From the NCBI RefSeq assembly GCF_025146565.1, contig NZ_CP102258.1, forward strand, positions 1,054,001 through 1,118,000: DNA of 64,000 nt, read 5' to 3'. Every line of letters begins with the position of its first letter. Position 1 is the stretch's first letter. Both the position numbers and the translations under genes were made by a program. The notes beneath the pieces were generated by a model that saw nothing but the letters and a program-made list of their open reading frames with translations, was not told the origin of the DNA and made no database searches. This stretch comes from Bacteroides eggerthii (GTDB taxonomy: Bacteria; Bacteroidota; Bacteroidia; Bacteroidales; Bacteroidaceae). Shown here in pieces: positions 27,490 through 37,221 of this stretch.

Positions 27490-30138
27490 ATGAAAATACT
27501 GTGTAAATCAGCATTACTTTTTTTATTAGTAGCAGTCATACCTTTAACAGGTATGGCTACCGCTACTAATATAGACCGTATACGATGTGAATATCTGAAG
27601 AATCCGCTTGGAATTGATGTGGCAACTCCTCGTTTCACTTGGGAAATCTCAGCTGGCCATAATGGTAAACAAACTGCTTGCCGACTAAAAGTGGCCACCA
27701 GTCCCCAACTGTTAAAGCGCGGTAAAGCTGATGTATGGAAATCTAGGCGAGTTAATACTGATATCCCTCGCATGGTTTATCAAGGTCCGGCTTTGCAAGC
27801 ACACACCCGCTATTATTGGCAGGTGGAAGTGTGGAGTAACAGCCGTAAACTAACGTCTGAAATTGCTAGTTTTGAAACGGCTAAACTTTCCATAACCGAT
27901 TGGCACGATGCCAAATGGATTAGTGATACATTCGATAAAGAATTCCGTAAGGCTCCTTTACTTCGTAAGAGTATCAGCCTAGAAGAAAAGAATATAAAAA
28001 ATGCTCGTCTCTATGTGTCAGGTGTAGGTTACTATGAATTCTTTATTAATGGTGCTCATGTGAGTGACCGCAAACTGGAACCGGGGTATACGCACTTCGA
28101 TAAACGTGTGCTTTATTCCACTTATGACGTGACCTCTATGCTGCAGCATGGCGAAAACGTATTGGCAGCCGAATTGGGCAATGGTTGGCTCAATATACAA
28201 TCTCTATCTGTATGGGAATTTGAAAAAGCTCGATGGCGCATGCGTCCTCGTATGATAGCAGAACTACGCATTACTTACAATGATGGTACTGTACAAACCA
28301 TTCCTACTGACCGTACATGGAAAACAAACAGTGGTGCCTGTTCTTTTAATAATCTGTATAGTGGCGAGGTATACGATGCCCGTTTGGTACATAAGGGATG
28401 GACGATACCCGGTTTTGACGACAAGAAGTGGATGCCTGCTATAGAGGTGGAAGCCCCTGCTAAGATACTTACTTCCCAGCAAATGCCTCCTATTCGTGTA
28501 GTACGCGAAGTAAAGCCTGTCAGTATGAGAAAGATTGATGACTATACCTATATATATGATATGGGTGAGAACATGACTGGGGTATGCCGTCTCCAAGTGC
28601 AAGGCCCAACCGGTACGTGTGTCACATTAGCACATGGTGAACTGATACATGATGATGGCACTTTAAATCAAGGTAATATTGAAATCTACTTTAAACGTGA
28701 AAAAAATGGTTTGCCTCAACATGTCGATCCTTTTGAACGTATACAAACCGACACTTATTTTTTGAGTGGTAATGGTATGGAAACCTATGAACCTAGATTT
28801 ACCTATCATGGTTTCCGCTATGTAGAGGTTGCCAGTACCCGTCCGTTGACATTAACTCAAGAGAGTCTTACCGGGCTATGTATGCATACCGATGTAGAGC
28901 CTGTGGGAAATTTTGCTTGTTCTAATGAAATATTAAATAAACTGGTGGAAGCCAGTTGTAATTCATATTTAGGAAATCTGTTCAGTATTCCTACGGATTG
29001 TCCACAACGTGAAAAGAATGGATGGACGGCCGATGGTTACGTCGGTATGGACTATGGCTTACTTTTTTATGACGGCATTACTGTATATGAAAAATGGATG
29101 AACGATTTCATTGACAATCAACGTGAGCGTGGTGATCTTTCTGGCATTATACCAAGTTCAGGTTGGGGGTATGCCGATTGGATAGGGCCAGTATGGGATG
29201 CCGCTCTTTTTATCATCCCAAACAATCTGTATAAATATTACGGTGACACTCGTGCCATAGAAAAAATGTGGGACACTTGTGTACGCTACTTACAGTACCT
29301 TGAAGCTCGTGAAAAAGATGGTAAGCTGACTTATGGCATTGGAGACTGGGTATTCTACAAGGCAAAAACCGATACACACTTCACTTCCACTGCTTTCTAT
29401 TGGCTGGATAACGTATTAATGGCTAAATTTGCTGATCTTACAGGGCATGATGGTACTAAGTATCGTGCCAAAGCTGATAATCTGAAAGAGCTCATTAACA
29501 ACGAATGGTTCGATGCTGAAAAAAAAATGTACGCTAATGGTACACAAGCAGCTCAATCGGTGGGGCTGGCGCTAGGATTAGTCCCCGAAGAGCATGCGCA
29601 AGCCGTAGCTGATAATTTGGTACGTATGATCCGCGATAATGGTCATCAATTAGACTTCGGAATGCTGGGGAGTAAGTTTGTACCTGCCATGTTAGTTAAA
29701 TATGGCTATGCTGATGATGCTTATAAAATGATAATTCGCCCTGAAGCTCCTTCTTGGGCCAATTGGATACATCGTGGCCTTACCACACTACCCGAAACCT
29801 GGGTTTTAGATAAAGACTTTAAAGACGCATCGCTCAATCACGCGTTCTTAGGTGATATATCTGCCTGGATGATGAATAGTTTGGCAGGCATCAACCCTAA
29901 TCCTAAGAAACCTGGGTTTGCAGGTATCATCATCCGTCCGCAATTTATAAATGGCATATCATGGGCCAAAGGAGAATACCGTTCCGTTCGTGGACTTATT
30001 CGTAGCGAATGGAAACGAGAAGGCAATCAGATTGAACTTAACATCATTATACCAGCTAATACCGAAGCTGAATTACAGCTAAGAGATAAGTCCGTGGCTC
30101 TGAAAACGGGCAAAAACCAATTAACAATTAATCTATAA
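27490..30138 (+). CDS. GH78 alpha-L-rhamnosidase
   Basis: 882 aa with signal peptide ending GMATA, periplasmic. Order of domains: N-terminal FN3-like domain (IRCEYLKNPLGIDVATPRFT), two beta domains (RLYVSGVGYYEFFINGAHV), then the (alpha/alpha)6 barrel with IPTDCPQREKNGWTADGYV and GWGYADWIGPVWDAALFIIP, and LPETWVLD carrying a catalytic carboxylate, then the C-terminal beta domain. It releases terminal L-rhamnose. Stop and next start overlap as TAATG. The released rhamnose could feed the rha operon at 47663-54411. Confidence 0.93.
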   Translation: MKILCKSALLFLLVAVIPLTGMATATNIDRIRCEYLKNPLGIDVATPRFTWEISAGHNGKQTACRLKVATSPQLLKRGKADVWKSRRVNTDIPRMVYQGPALQAHTRYYWQVEVWSNSRKLTSEIASFETAKLSITDWHDAKWISDTFDKEFRKAPLLRKSISLEEKNIKNARLYVSGVGYYEFFINGAHVSDRKLEPGYTHFDKRVLYSTYDVTSMLQHGENVLAAELGNGWLNIQSLSVWEFEKARWRMRPRMIAELRITYNDGTVQTIPTDRTWKTNSGACSFNNLYSGEVYDARLVHKGWTIPGFDDKKWMPAIEVEAPAKILTSQQMPPIRVVREVKPVSMRKIDDYTYIYDMGENMTGVCRLQVQGPTGTCVTLAHGELIHDDGTLNQGNIEIYFKREKNGLPQHVDPFERIQTDTYFLSGNGMETYEPRFTYHGFRYVEVASTRPLTLTQESLTGLCMHTDVEPVGNFACSNEILNKLVEASCNSYLGNLFSIPTDCPQREKNGWTADGYVGMDYGLLFYDGITVYEKWMNDFIDNQRERGDLSGIIPSSGWGYADWIGPVWDAALFIIPNNLYKYYGDTRAIEKMWDTCVRYLQYLEAREKDGKLTYGIGDWVFYKAKTDTHFTSTAFYWLDNVLMAKFADLTGHDGTKYRAKADNLKELINNEWFDAEKKMYANGTQAAQSVGLALGLVPEEHAQAVADNLVRMIRDNGHQLDFGMLGSKFVPAMLVKYGYADDAYKMIIRPEAPSWANWIHRGLTTLPETWVLDKDFKDASLNHAFLGDISAWMMNSLAGINPNPKKPGFAGIIIRPQFINGISWAKGEYRSVRGLIRSEWKREGNQIELNIIIPANTEAELQLRDKSVALKTGKNQLTINL

Positions 30139-32426
30139 TGAAAACAAAAACATTAGGCGTTACCGCCCTTATATGCTTGGCAGTTTCAATACAGTCTTGT
30201 GGTGACGGCATACCCGCATATAAGAACCCTGACAATCCTGTAGAAGTACGTGTCGCAGATTTGTTGAAACGTATGACACTGGAAGAGAAAATAGCTCAAA
30301 TGCAAGATCTAAAGTTCAAAGACTTCTCCGTAGACGGAAAAGTAGATACAGTAAAAATGGACTCTGTACTCAAAGGTATGAGTTATGCCTCTGTATTCGG
30401 TTCAAGACTAAGCGTGGAACAGATGCAGGAGAGTATGTTTGCGATTAATAAATATATGGCTGAACACAATCGTCTGGGCATCCCCGTATTAGGTGAAGCC
30501 GAATCATTGCATGGACTAATCCATGACGGCGCCACTATTTTTCCACAATCCATTGCACTTTCCAGTACATTTAATCCCGACATTACTCATCGTGTAGCAA
30601 CTGTCATTGCGCAAGAAGCGAAAGCCACAGGGGTAGACCAAGTTCTCTCACCAGTACTCGACCTTGCTCGTGAGCTGCGTTGGGGGCGGGTAGAAGAAAC
30701 TTATGGGGAAGATCCCTATTTAGTCGGACGTATGGGAGTCGCCTATGTATCAGCTTTCAATAAAGAGGGTGTAATGACTACCCTAAAACATTTTTTAGCT
30801 CATGGTTCCCCCACCGGTGGTTTAAACTTGGCTTCTGTAACTGGTTGTGAACGTGATCTCCGCTCACTGTATCTCAAGCCTTTCCAAGATGTTATGCGTG
30901 AGGCCATGCCCTATAGCGTGATGAACTCTTATAATTCATACGAATCAGTTCCTGTTGCAGCTTCTCATTGGATTCTTGACGATATTCTTCGTGGTGAAAT
31001 GGGCTTTAAGGGATATATTTCTTCCGATTGGGGTTCTGTAGAAATGCTTCGTAGTCTTCACCATACAGCAAAAGATAAAGCCGATGCTGCTTGTCAAGCA
31101 GTGATTGCTGGTGTGGATGTAGAAGTGGATGGTGATTGCTATGAAACGTTGGACAGCCTAGTACGTAGTGGAGTACTACCCGAAAAAGAAATTGACAAAT
31201 GTGTATCGCGCGTACTAACTGCAAAATTTGCTATGGGGCTTTTCGATAAGGATTATACAAAACGTGCCAATCTTTCCCAAACGGTACATACTCCTGAGGC
31301 TGTCGAACTGGCTTTGGTAGCTGCTCGCGAATCAGCTATCTTAGTAAAGAACGAGAATAGTTTACTTCCACTCGATGCAAATAAACTTCGTTCGGTCGCT
31401 GTAATCGGTCCCAATGCCGCCCAAGTACAGTTTGGTGACTATATGTGGACCAATAGTAATGAATATGGCATCACTCCTCTGCAAGGCATCGAAGCCGTCA
31501 CCCAAGGCAAGGTAAAGATTAATTATGCTAAAGGCTGTGAAATCCACACGCAAGACCGTAGTGGATTTAGTCAGGCTGTAACTGCAGCCCGCAATAGCGA
31601 TGTGGCTCTGCTCTTTGTTGGCGCAATGAGCGGTTCTCCCGGACGCCCCTGGCCCAATTCTGTAAGTGGTGAGAGTTTTGATCTTTCTGATATCAGCCTT
31701 CCTGGCTGTCAAGAAGCCCTCATCCGAGCAGTGAAAGCTACTGGTAAGCCCACCATAGTGGTACTTGTAGCAGGTAAGCCTTTTGCCATACCTTGGGTAA
31801 AAGATAACTGTGAAGCTGTAATAGTACAGTGGTATGGAGGCGAACAAGAAGGTAGAGCTATTGCTGAAATACTGTTTGGAGAGGTTAATCCTAGTGGCCG
31901 TCTGAATGTATCATTTCCACAAAGTACTGGGCATCTGCCTGTATTCTATAATTATTATCCTTCTGATAAGGGATTCTATCACGATCATGGTACTCTTGAA
32001 AAGCCAGGACGCGACTACGTATTCTCCAGTCCCGATCCAGTATGGGCATTTGGGCATGGCCTAAGTTACACAACTTTTAAATATAAGTCAATGCAAATAT
32101 CCAATAAAGAATTCACTGATGATGATACTTGTGAAATCACTGTGGAAGTAGCCAATACAGGAAAACGTGACGGAAAAGAAGTGGTTCAACTTTATGTGAA
32201 TGATATAGTTAGTTCTGTAGTAACTCCTGTAAAGGAATTACGGCGCTTTGAAAAAGTGTTTATTCCTGCAGGTGAAACTCGAACTGTTAAATTCAATCTA
32301 CCTATAAAAGAACTGGCCTTGTGGAACACTGATATGAAAGAAGTGGTAGAGCCCGGAGACTTTGAATTACAAGTAGGTGCGGCATCCGATGATATTCGTC
32401 TGACTGAAATCATTACTGTGAAATAA
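30138..32426 (+). CDS. GH3 beta-glucosidase/xylosidase-like lipoprotein
   Basis: 762 aa. Lipobox SIQSC near residue 21. The GH3 barrel includes ESLHGLIHDGATIFPQSIAL, RVEETYGEDPYLVGRMG, KHFLAHGS and the nucleophile Asp in GYISSDWGSVEML. The alpha/beta sandwich (SVAVIGPNAAQVQFGDY, WYGGEQEGRAIAEILFGEVN) and a C-terminal FN3-like domain complete the standard layout. Specificity (glucose, xylose or other) cannot be read from the sequence. Translationally coupled to GH78. Confidence 0.92.
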   Translation: MKTKTLGVTALICLAVSIQSCGDGIPAYKNPDNPVEVRVADLLKRMTLEEKIAQMQDLKFKDFSVDGKVDTVKMDSVLKGMSYASVFGSRLSVEQMQESMFAINKYMAEHNRLGIPVLGEAESLHGLIHDGATIFPQSIALSSTFNPDITHRVATVIAQEAKATGVDQVLSPVLDLARELRWGRVEETYGEDPYLVGRMGVAYVSAFNKEGVMTTLKHFLAHGSPTGGLNLASVTGCERDLRSLYLKPFQDVMREAMPYSVMNSYNSYESVPVAASHWILDDILRGEMGFKGYISSDWGSVEMLRSLHHTAKDKADAACQAVIAGVDVEVDGDCYETLDSLVRSGVLPEKEIDKCVSRVLTAKFAMGLFDKDYTKRANLSQTVHTPEAVELALVAARESAILVKNENSLLPLDANKLRSVAVIGPNAAQVQFGDYMWTNSNEYGITPLQGIEAVTQGKVKINYAKGCEIHTQDRSGFSQAVTAARNSDVALLFVGAMSGSPGRPWPNSVSGESFDLSDISLPGCQEALIRAVKATGKPTIVVLVAGKPFAIPWVKDNCEAVIVQWYGGEQEGRAIAEILFGEVNPSGRLNVSFPQSTGHLPVFYNYYPSDKGFYHDHGTLEKPGRDYVFSSPDPVWAFGHGLSYTTFKYKSMQISNKEFTDDDTCEITVEVANTGKRDGKEVVQLYVNDIVSSVVTPVKELRRFEKVFIPAGETRTVKFNLPIKELALWNTDMKEVVEPGDFELQVGAASDDIRLTEIITVK

Positions 32427-32467
32427 CAGTCTAATAAAATTATTAACAGAAAACTAAATTAATTATT

Positions 32468-33856
32468 ATGAAGACCTCTATTTTTTTTAGTACGTTACTT
32501 ATAGCATCCTCTTTATCTATCTCTCAAGCCCAAACGACTAATTCCCCTATTGTAGATGAAGATGGTATTTTGAACATTGTAGATAAACCTTTTGATGTAA
32601 ATCGATTCGTGATTGGCCGCGATTTCCATGAAAACAAGTTTTCCGATCAGAATAAGGGTTTGCAAGGTATGGCAGACTGTTATTTTAATATGTCGGACGC
32701 TTCAGATGGGACCAAACAAAACTTTAAACTTTGCAAGAAATTAGGATTGAATACTGTAGTATCAGCTGAAGGTCGCCACTTGACAGGTAAAGACTGGATG
32801 GCAATGAGTGATGAAGATATTGATGCTTATGTAAAGAAAATGATTGAAGATGGTGGCAAAAGTGATGCAATTGTTGGCTATCACATCTGTGACGAACCTT
32901 CATCTTTGGCATTTCCTAAGTTAGCAAAAGCCGTAGAAGCTGTGCGCAAATATGCTCCCGGAAAAATGGCTACTATCAATCTTTATCCCAACTATGCTAC
33001 TTTGTGGACACTTGATCAAGTAAAATCGCAGCTTGGTACTCGCACTTACAAAGAATATCTAGAACAGGCAGCTACAGTAATCAAACCAGACATGATATCA
33101 TATGACAACTATATGGTTCAATTCTCCATGGATCAAACCGACCCTAAACGCACAGCTCAATATTACTCAAATATTCTGGATGTACGTGAAGTTTCCTTGA
33201 GATATGGAATTCCATGGTGGAATGTAGTGTCGGGTAACCAAATACGCCATTATACTGTGATTCCTACTATGGCTAATTTGTTACTGCAAGCTTATACTTC
33301 ACTAGCTGCCGGTGCAGGTGGCGTTCGCTGGTTTACTTATTGGAAAGGTGGTTATGGCTATACTCCTATCGATGGTGAAGGCCGCAAAACCCAAACCTGG
33401 CATTATTTACGTGAAGTTAACCGTCAACTTTCCATTCTAGGCCCTATCATGAAAACTTTAAAATCAACAGGTGTCTATTTTACCAATGATTTTGCGGGTA
33501 AAAATGTTCCACAGCTTCCCGGTGAGCATGTAAAAAGCATAAAATGTGATGAACCTTTAATGGTAGGTGAGTTCCTCAGTAAAAAGGGAAACCGCTATAT
33601 TATGATAGTAAACCTGAGTTTGGAACGTTCCGCACGCTTCATTGTGAACACCGCTATTAATGATGAGCGGCTGTTTGTTGTGAATACTGGTGAACAGAAA
33701 CCATATTTCGAAGAAATCAATAATATCAAACTAAAGTCTACTTCTATGTTAGGAGGTTCAAAAGAACAACTCGACATGGCTAAAGAACGTGCCTATTGGT
33801 TACCTGCAGGTGGTGGCGTATTGATAAAATGTAGCGGACAAACACACCAAGATTAA
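32468..33856 (+). CDS. Secreted TIM-barrel protein, putative glycoside hydrolase of unassigned family
   Basis: 462 aa with signal peptide ending ISQAQ. The sequence suggests a (beta/alpha)8 enzyme: GYHICDEPSS, a candidate acidic active-site strand; KPDMISYDNYMVQ; GIPWWNVVSGNQIRHY; AGAGGVRWFTYWKG; then a C-terminal beta domain with NRYIMIVNLSLERSARF. DEP and WFTYW patterns recall GH42-like and GH5-like proteins, but I do not recognise the family. Last gene before a strong terminator, in the same operon. Confidence 0.5.
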   Translation: MKTSIFFSTLLIASSLSISQAQTTNSPIVDEDGILNIVDKPFDVNRFVIGRDFHENKFSDQNKGLQGMADCYFNMSDASDGTKQNFKLCKKLGLNTVVSAEGRHLTGKDWMAMSDEDIDAYVKKMIEDGGKSDAIVGYHICDEPSSLAFPKLAKAVEAVRKYAPGKMATINLYPNYATLWTLDQVKSQLGTRTYKEYLEQAATVIKPDMISYDNYMVQFSMDQTDPKRTAQYYSNILDVREVSLRYGIPWWNVVSGNQIRHYTVIPTMANLLLQAYTSLAAGAGGVRWFTYWKGGYGYTPIDGEGRKTQTWHYLREVNRQLSILGPIMKTLKSTGVYFTNDFAGKNVPQLPGEHVKSIKCDEPLMVGEFLSKKGNRYIMIVNLSLERSARFIVNTAINDERLFVVNTGEQKPYFEEINNIKLKSTSMLGGSKEQLDMAKERAYWLPAGGGVLIKCSGQTHQD

Positions 33857-33904
33857 TGAACTAAAGATAAATATTTACTTACTTTGGCCATTACTAAAAT
33901 TTAG

Positions 33905-33947
33905 CAGGAGAGAAATAAAAATTGAAGTAGTTTCTCTCCTGTTTTTT
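33905..33947 (+). terminator. Terminator at the end of the main locus operon
   Basis: CAGGAGAGAAA and TTTCTCTCCTG form a perfect 11-bp stem followed by TTTTTT. The remaining 240 bp to the next gene holds no gene and presumably its promoter, with no exact TAnnTTTG seen. Confidence 0.9.
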
Positions 33948-34187
33948 GCATTAATAAAAAACAGAGTAAGAAGCTTTTACTATACTATTCTTTGGGAATC
34001 AGTAAGAAATGATTTGATTTCTCATCTACTAATGAGCCTCTTATATGTAGCATGATGCGAAAAATGTTTAATCAATATAATATTACCCTAACTTTTTCGC
34101 CTATTGCTTTGTAATGTCATACTTTTTATTTTCATTTGCTTACAATAACCTATTTGTTTTCACTTAATTTAAAAACACAAAAGTAAC

Positions 34188-36854
34188 ATGACAAAGAAAA
34201 ACATCTTGCTGTGCAGTGTGATGGCACTCTTTTTATGGACAGCATGCTCAGAAGCAGAGAAGTATCAGTATCCGTTTCAAAACCCTAAACTAAAAGTAGA
34301 AGAACGAGTTGACAATTTGATGTCATTGCTTACTCTTCAAGAGAAAGTCAGCATGATGATTAATCGTTCATTGGCTATCGAGCGGTTAGGCATCCCTGCT
34401 TATAACTGGTGGGGAGAAGCTTGCCATGGTCTGATAGCGGGTGGGGTTACAGTATTTCCTCAATCCATTGCATTAGCCGCAACTTTTGACGATTCTTCAC
34501 AACTGACTACCTATACAATGGTGTCTGACGAAGCACGTGCACGTTATAACACCTTACCACTTGATGGAGATATAGGGCCATACGTTTCAGCGATTCCTAA
34601 TCTTACTTTTTGGGCTCCCAATATCAATATATTTCGAGATCCTCGTTGGGGACGCGGGCAAGAAACTTATGGAGAGGACCCTTTTCTGATGTCAAGAATG
34701 GGCTTAAACGTCGTGCTGGGAATGCAAGGCGATGATGAACATTATTATAAGACACATGCTTGCGCCAAACATTACGGTGTGCATAGTGGGCCAGAGCCAT
34801 TACGTCACGAGTTCAATGCTGTGGTTTCGATGCGCGACTTGTGGGAAACTTATCTTCCCGCTTTCGAAACATTGGTAGTCAAAGGCAATGTACGTGAAGT
34901 GATGTGTGCATACAGCGCTTATGAAGGTGAACCATGTTGCGCCAGCAATCGTTTGTTGGTAGACATCCTACGTAATCGCTGGGGGTTTGATGGAATGGTA
35001 GTAAGTGACTGCGACGCCATCAATGACTTTTATGTGAAAGGCCGTCATGAAACACATCCGGATGCAGCAGCAGCCAGTGCGGATGCCGTATTGACTGGTA
35101 CAGACTTGGAATGTGGGCGAAGCTACAATGCATTGATAGAAGCCGTAGAGAAAGGTATTATCAAGGAACAAGATTTAGACGTATCTTTGCGTCGTATCTT
35201 GACTGAACGCTTTCGTCTAGGATTGCTGGATCCGGCCAAGTATGTGCCTTACTCTACGATACCGGGCAGTGTGATTGACTGTCAAGAGCATCGGGATCAT
35301 GCTTTGAAAATGGCTCACGAATCACAGGTTCTATTGAAAAATGAAGGTAACATACTGCCATTGGATAAAAACATCAAATCCATTGCCATAGTTGGTCCCA
35401 ATATCAATGATTCCATTATGATGCGTGGCAATTACAGCGGTTCGCCGACCCATTGTATCACCATTCTGCAAGGTCTCAAAAATAAGTTGCCCAATACTCG
35501 TATCATCTCTGAACGCGGGAGTGAGATTGATTCAGATTATTTGCAAATACCTCAAATGCATCTGGTAAATCATGATGGTCAAAAAGGCTTTTTGGCCCAA
35601 TATTATGCCAAACCCGACTTTTCAGGAGAAATCATCAACACAAGCCATGCAGAAGTGATAAATTTCCGTACAGAAGGAGGATATGGATTTGGGAAAGATG
35701 TGCCCGCTTCGGATTTCAGCGCCAAATATTCAGGAACATATGTTCCTGATTTCACCGGTACACTTTGTTTCTCTGTTCGGGGAGATAATTATGTGTTAAA
35801 GGTGAATAATAAAAAGATAGGTGAATATGTTCCCAAGGAATTGTCGTTTAAATATACTCCTGGGATGAATCTTACAGAAGCGCAACGCCGAGAGTTCACA
35901 GAGTCGATGAAGGGCAGACGTGGTTCCATTTATACGCTTCAAGTAAAAGAAGGCGAAACTTATCAGATTGCTCTTGATTATAAATCTGGTAAAGAAGGGA
36001 GTGTCTCACACCTTTCTGTTGATATGTATGAACGAAAACTGGCGGTATTTGAGGAGCTGAAAGAGAAAATTAAAGATGTTGAGGCCATTATATATGTAGG
36101 TGGTATCACCCCCACACAAGAAGGTGAAGGACATGAACGTGCGAAAATTGAATTGCCTGATGTACAAAAGCGTTTCTTGAAAGCGATGCACGAGACCGGT
36201 AAACCAGTAATCTATGTAAACTGTTCCGGTAGTGCCATAGCATTGGCTGACATTGATTATGCATACGATGCGCTTTTGCAAGCCTGGTATCCGGGGCAAG
36301 AAGGAGGAACGGCTGTGGCTGATGTGCTGTTTGGTGATTATAACCCTTCCGGAAAGCTCCCTGTGACATTCTACAAATCAACAGAACAGTTACCTGAATT
36401 TACCGATTACAGCATGGAAAACCGCACTTATCGCTATTTTAAGGGTGAACCCCAATATGCCTTTGGTTATGGATTGAGTTATACAGACTTTGAATTTGGC
36501 GAGGCATTACTCTCTTCCAGTTCAATCAAAGCTGGGGAGAAAGTGGAAATCACTATTCCATTAACCAATGTCGGCAAAATGGATGGTGCTGAAGTTGTGC
36601 AGGTCTATGTAAAAAGTCTGACTAATCCTGATGCGCCTATCAAATCACTCAAAGGTTATGTGCGTCAAGAGATAAAAGCGGGTAAAAGTGAAAAAGTGAG
36701 AATCACACTCGAACCTGAATCTTTTGCTTATTATAACGCGGATGTAGATGGTCTGAAAGTTTTTCCTGGTAAATATCAAATATTGTATGGTAATTCCTCG
36801 CGAGATATGGACTTAAGATCGTTAGATTTGGAAGTTACACCTGCTGTACAATAA
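34188..36854 (+). CDS. GH3 enzyme with PA14 insert (beta-xylosidase-like), lipoprotein
   Basis: 888 aa. Lipobox LWTAC near residue 20. GH3 barrel with NWWGEACHGLIAGG, RDPRWGRGQETYGEDPF, CAKHYGVHSGPE and the nucleophile Asp in GMVVSDCDAINDF, a pattern typical of beta-xylosidases and related enzymes. A PA14 domain (about 460-615, starting GFLAQYYAKPDFSGE) interrupts the second domain. A C-terminal FN3-like domain closes it. It lies beyond the operon terminator, so it is separately transcribed, and may have a different expression pattern. Confidence 0.92.
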   Translation: MTKKNILLCSVMALFLWTACSEAEKYQYPFQNPKLKVEERVDNLMSLLTLQEKVSMMINRSLAIERLGIPAYNWWGEACHGLIAGGVTVFPQSIALAATFDDSSQLTTYTMVSDEARARYNTLPLDGDIGPYVSAIPNLTFWAPNINIFRDPRWGRGQETYGEDPFLMSRMGLNVVLGMQGDDEHYYKTHACAKHYGVHSGPEPLRHEFNAVVSMRDLWETYLPAFETLVVKGNVREVMCAYSAYEGEPCCASNRLLVDILRNRWGFDGMVVSDCDAINDFYVKGRHETHPDAAAASADAVLTGTDLECGRSYNALIEAVEKGIIKEQDLDVSLRRILTERFRLGLLDPAKYVPYSTIPGSVIDCQEHRDHALKMAHESQVLLKNEGNILPLDKNIKSIAIVGPNINDSIMMRGNYSGSPTHCITILQGLKNKLPNTRIISERGSEIDSDYLQIPQMHLVNHDGQKGFLAQYYAKPDFSGEIINTSHAEVINFRTEGGYGFGKDVPASDFSAKYSGTYVPDFTGTLCFSVRGDNYVLKVNNKKIGEYVPKELSFKYTPGMNLTEAQRREFTESMKGRRGSIYTLQVKEGETYQIALDYKSGKEGSVSHLSVDMYERKLAVFEELKEKIKDVEAIIYVGGITPTQEGEGHERAKIELPDVQKRFLKAMHETGKPVIYVNCSGSAIALADIDYAYDALLQAWYPGQEGGTAVADVLFGDYNPSGKLPVTFYKSTEQLPEFTDYSMENRTYRYFKGEPQYAFGYGLSYTDFEFGEALLSSSSIKAGEKVEITIPLTNVGKMDGAEVVQVYVKSLTNPDAPIKSLKGYVRQEIKAGKSEKVRITLEPESFAYYNADVDGLKVFPGKYQILYGNSSRDMDLRSLDLEVTPAVQ

Positions 36855-36898
36855 GAGCGGATACACCGTAATGGTGGTTTCTAATGGTTAGGTTGTAT

Positions 36899-36928
36899 AG
36901 GGATATTCCTTAAAGAGAGAATATCCCT
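36899..36928. repeat. Hairpin downstream of the last GH3 gene
   Basis: AGGGATATTC and GAATATCCCT form a perfect 10-bp stem with a 10-nt loop. No T-tract follows, so termination is uncertain. The rest of the 367-bp gap up to 37221 shows no gene. Confidence 0.6.
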
Positions 36929-37221
36929 TGCCCTATCCGGTTTGAATCAGGCAGGATTTAAATATATTATAGTTATGGTTGCAGAAATAGTTCAGACTTT
37001 CACAGAATAGAAAAAACGAATGTCTAAAGAAATCATTTAAGTAACAAAACTTAGTAAAAATGGTCTGTAGTTACTTGAATTAAGGATTTTTCTAATAATA
37101 AAGAATATTCAGTCTATTGGTCGTGAATAGATAAGTCGTGAACTGTATTGATGAGTTCATGCTAAAGCTGTTCATTTTGAGTAATAAGGAGTCTTTGTGA
37201 TGTAAGAATTAGTAAAAGTCA

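Noticed and set aside
36855..37221. A gene or second regulator in the gap after the locus
   Set aside because: Only very short frames without start or motif; one hairpin is the only structure seen.
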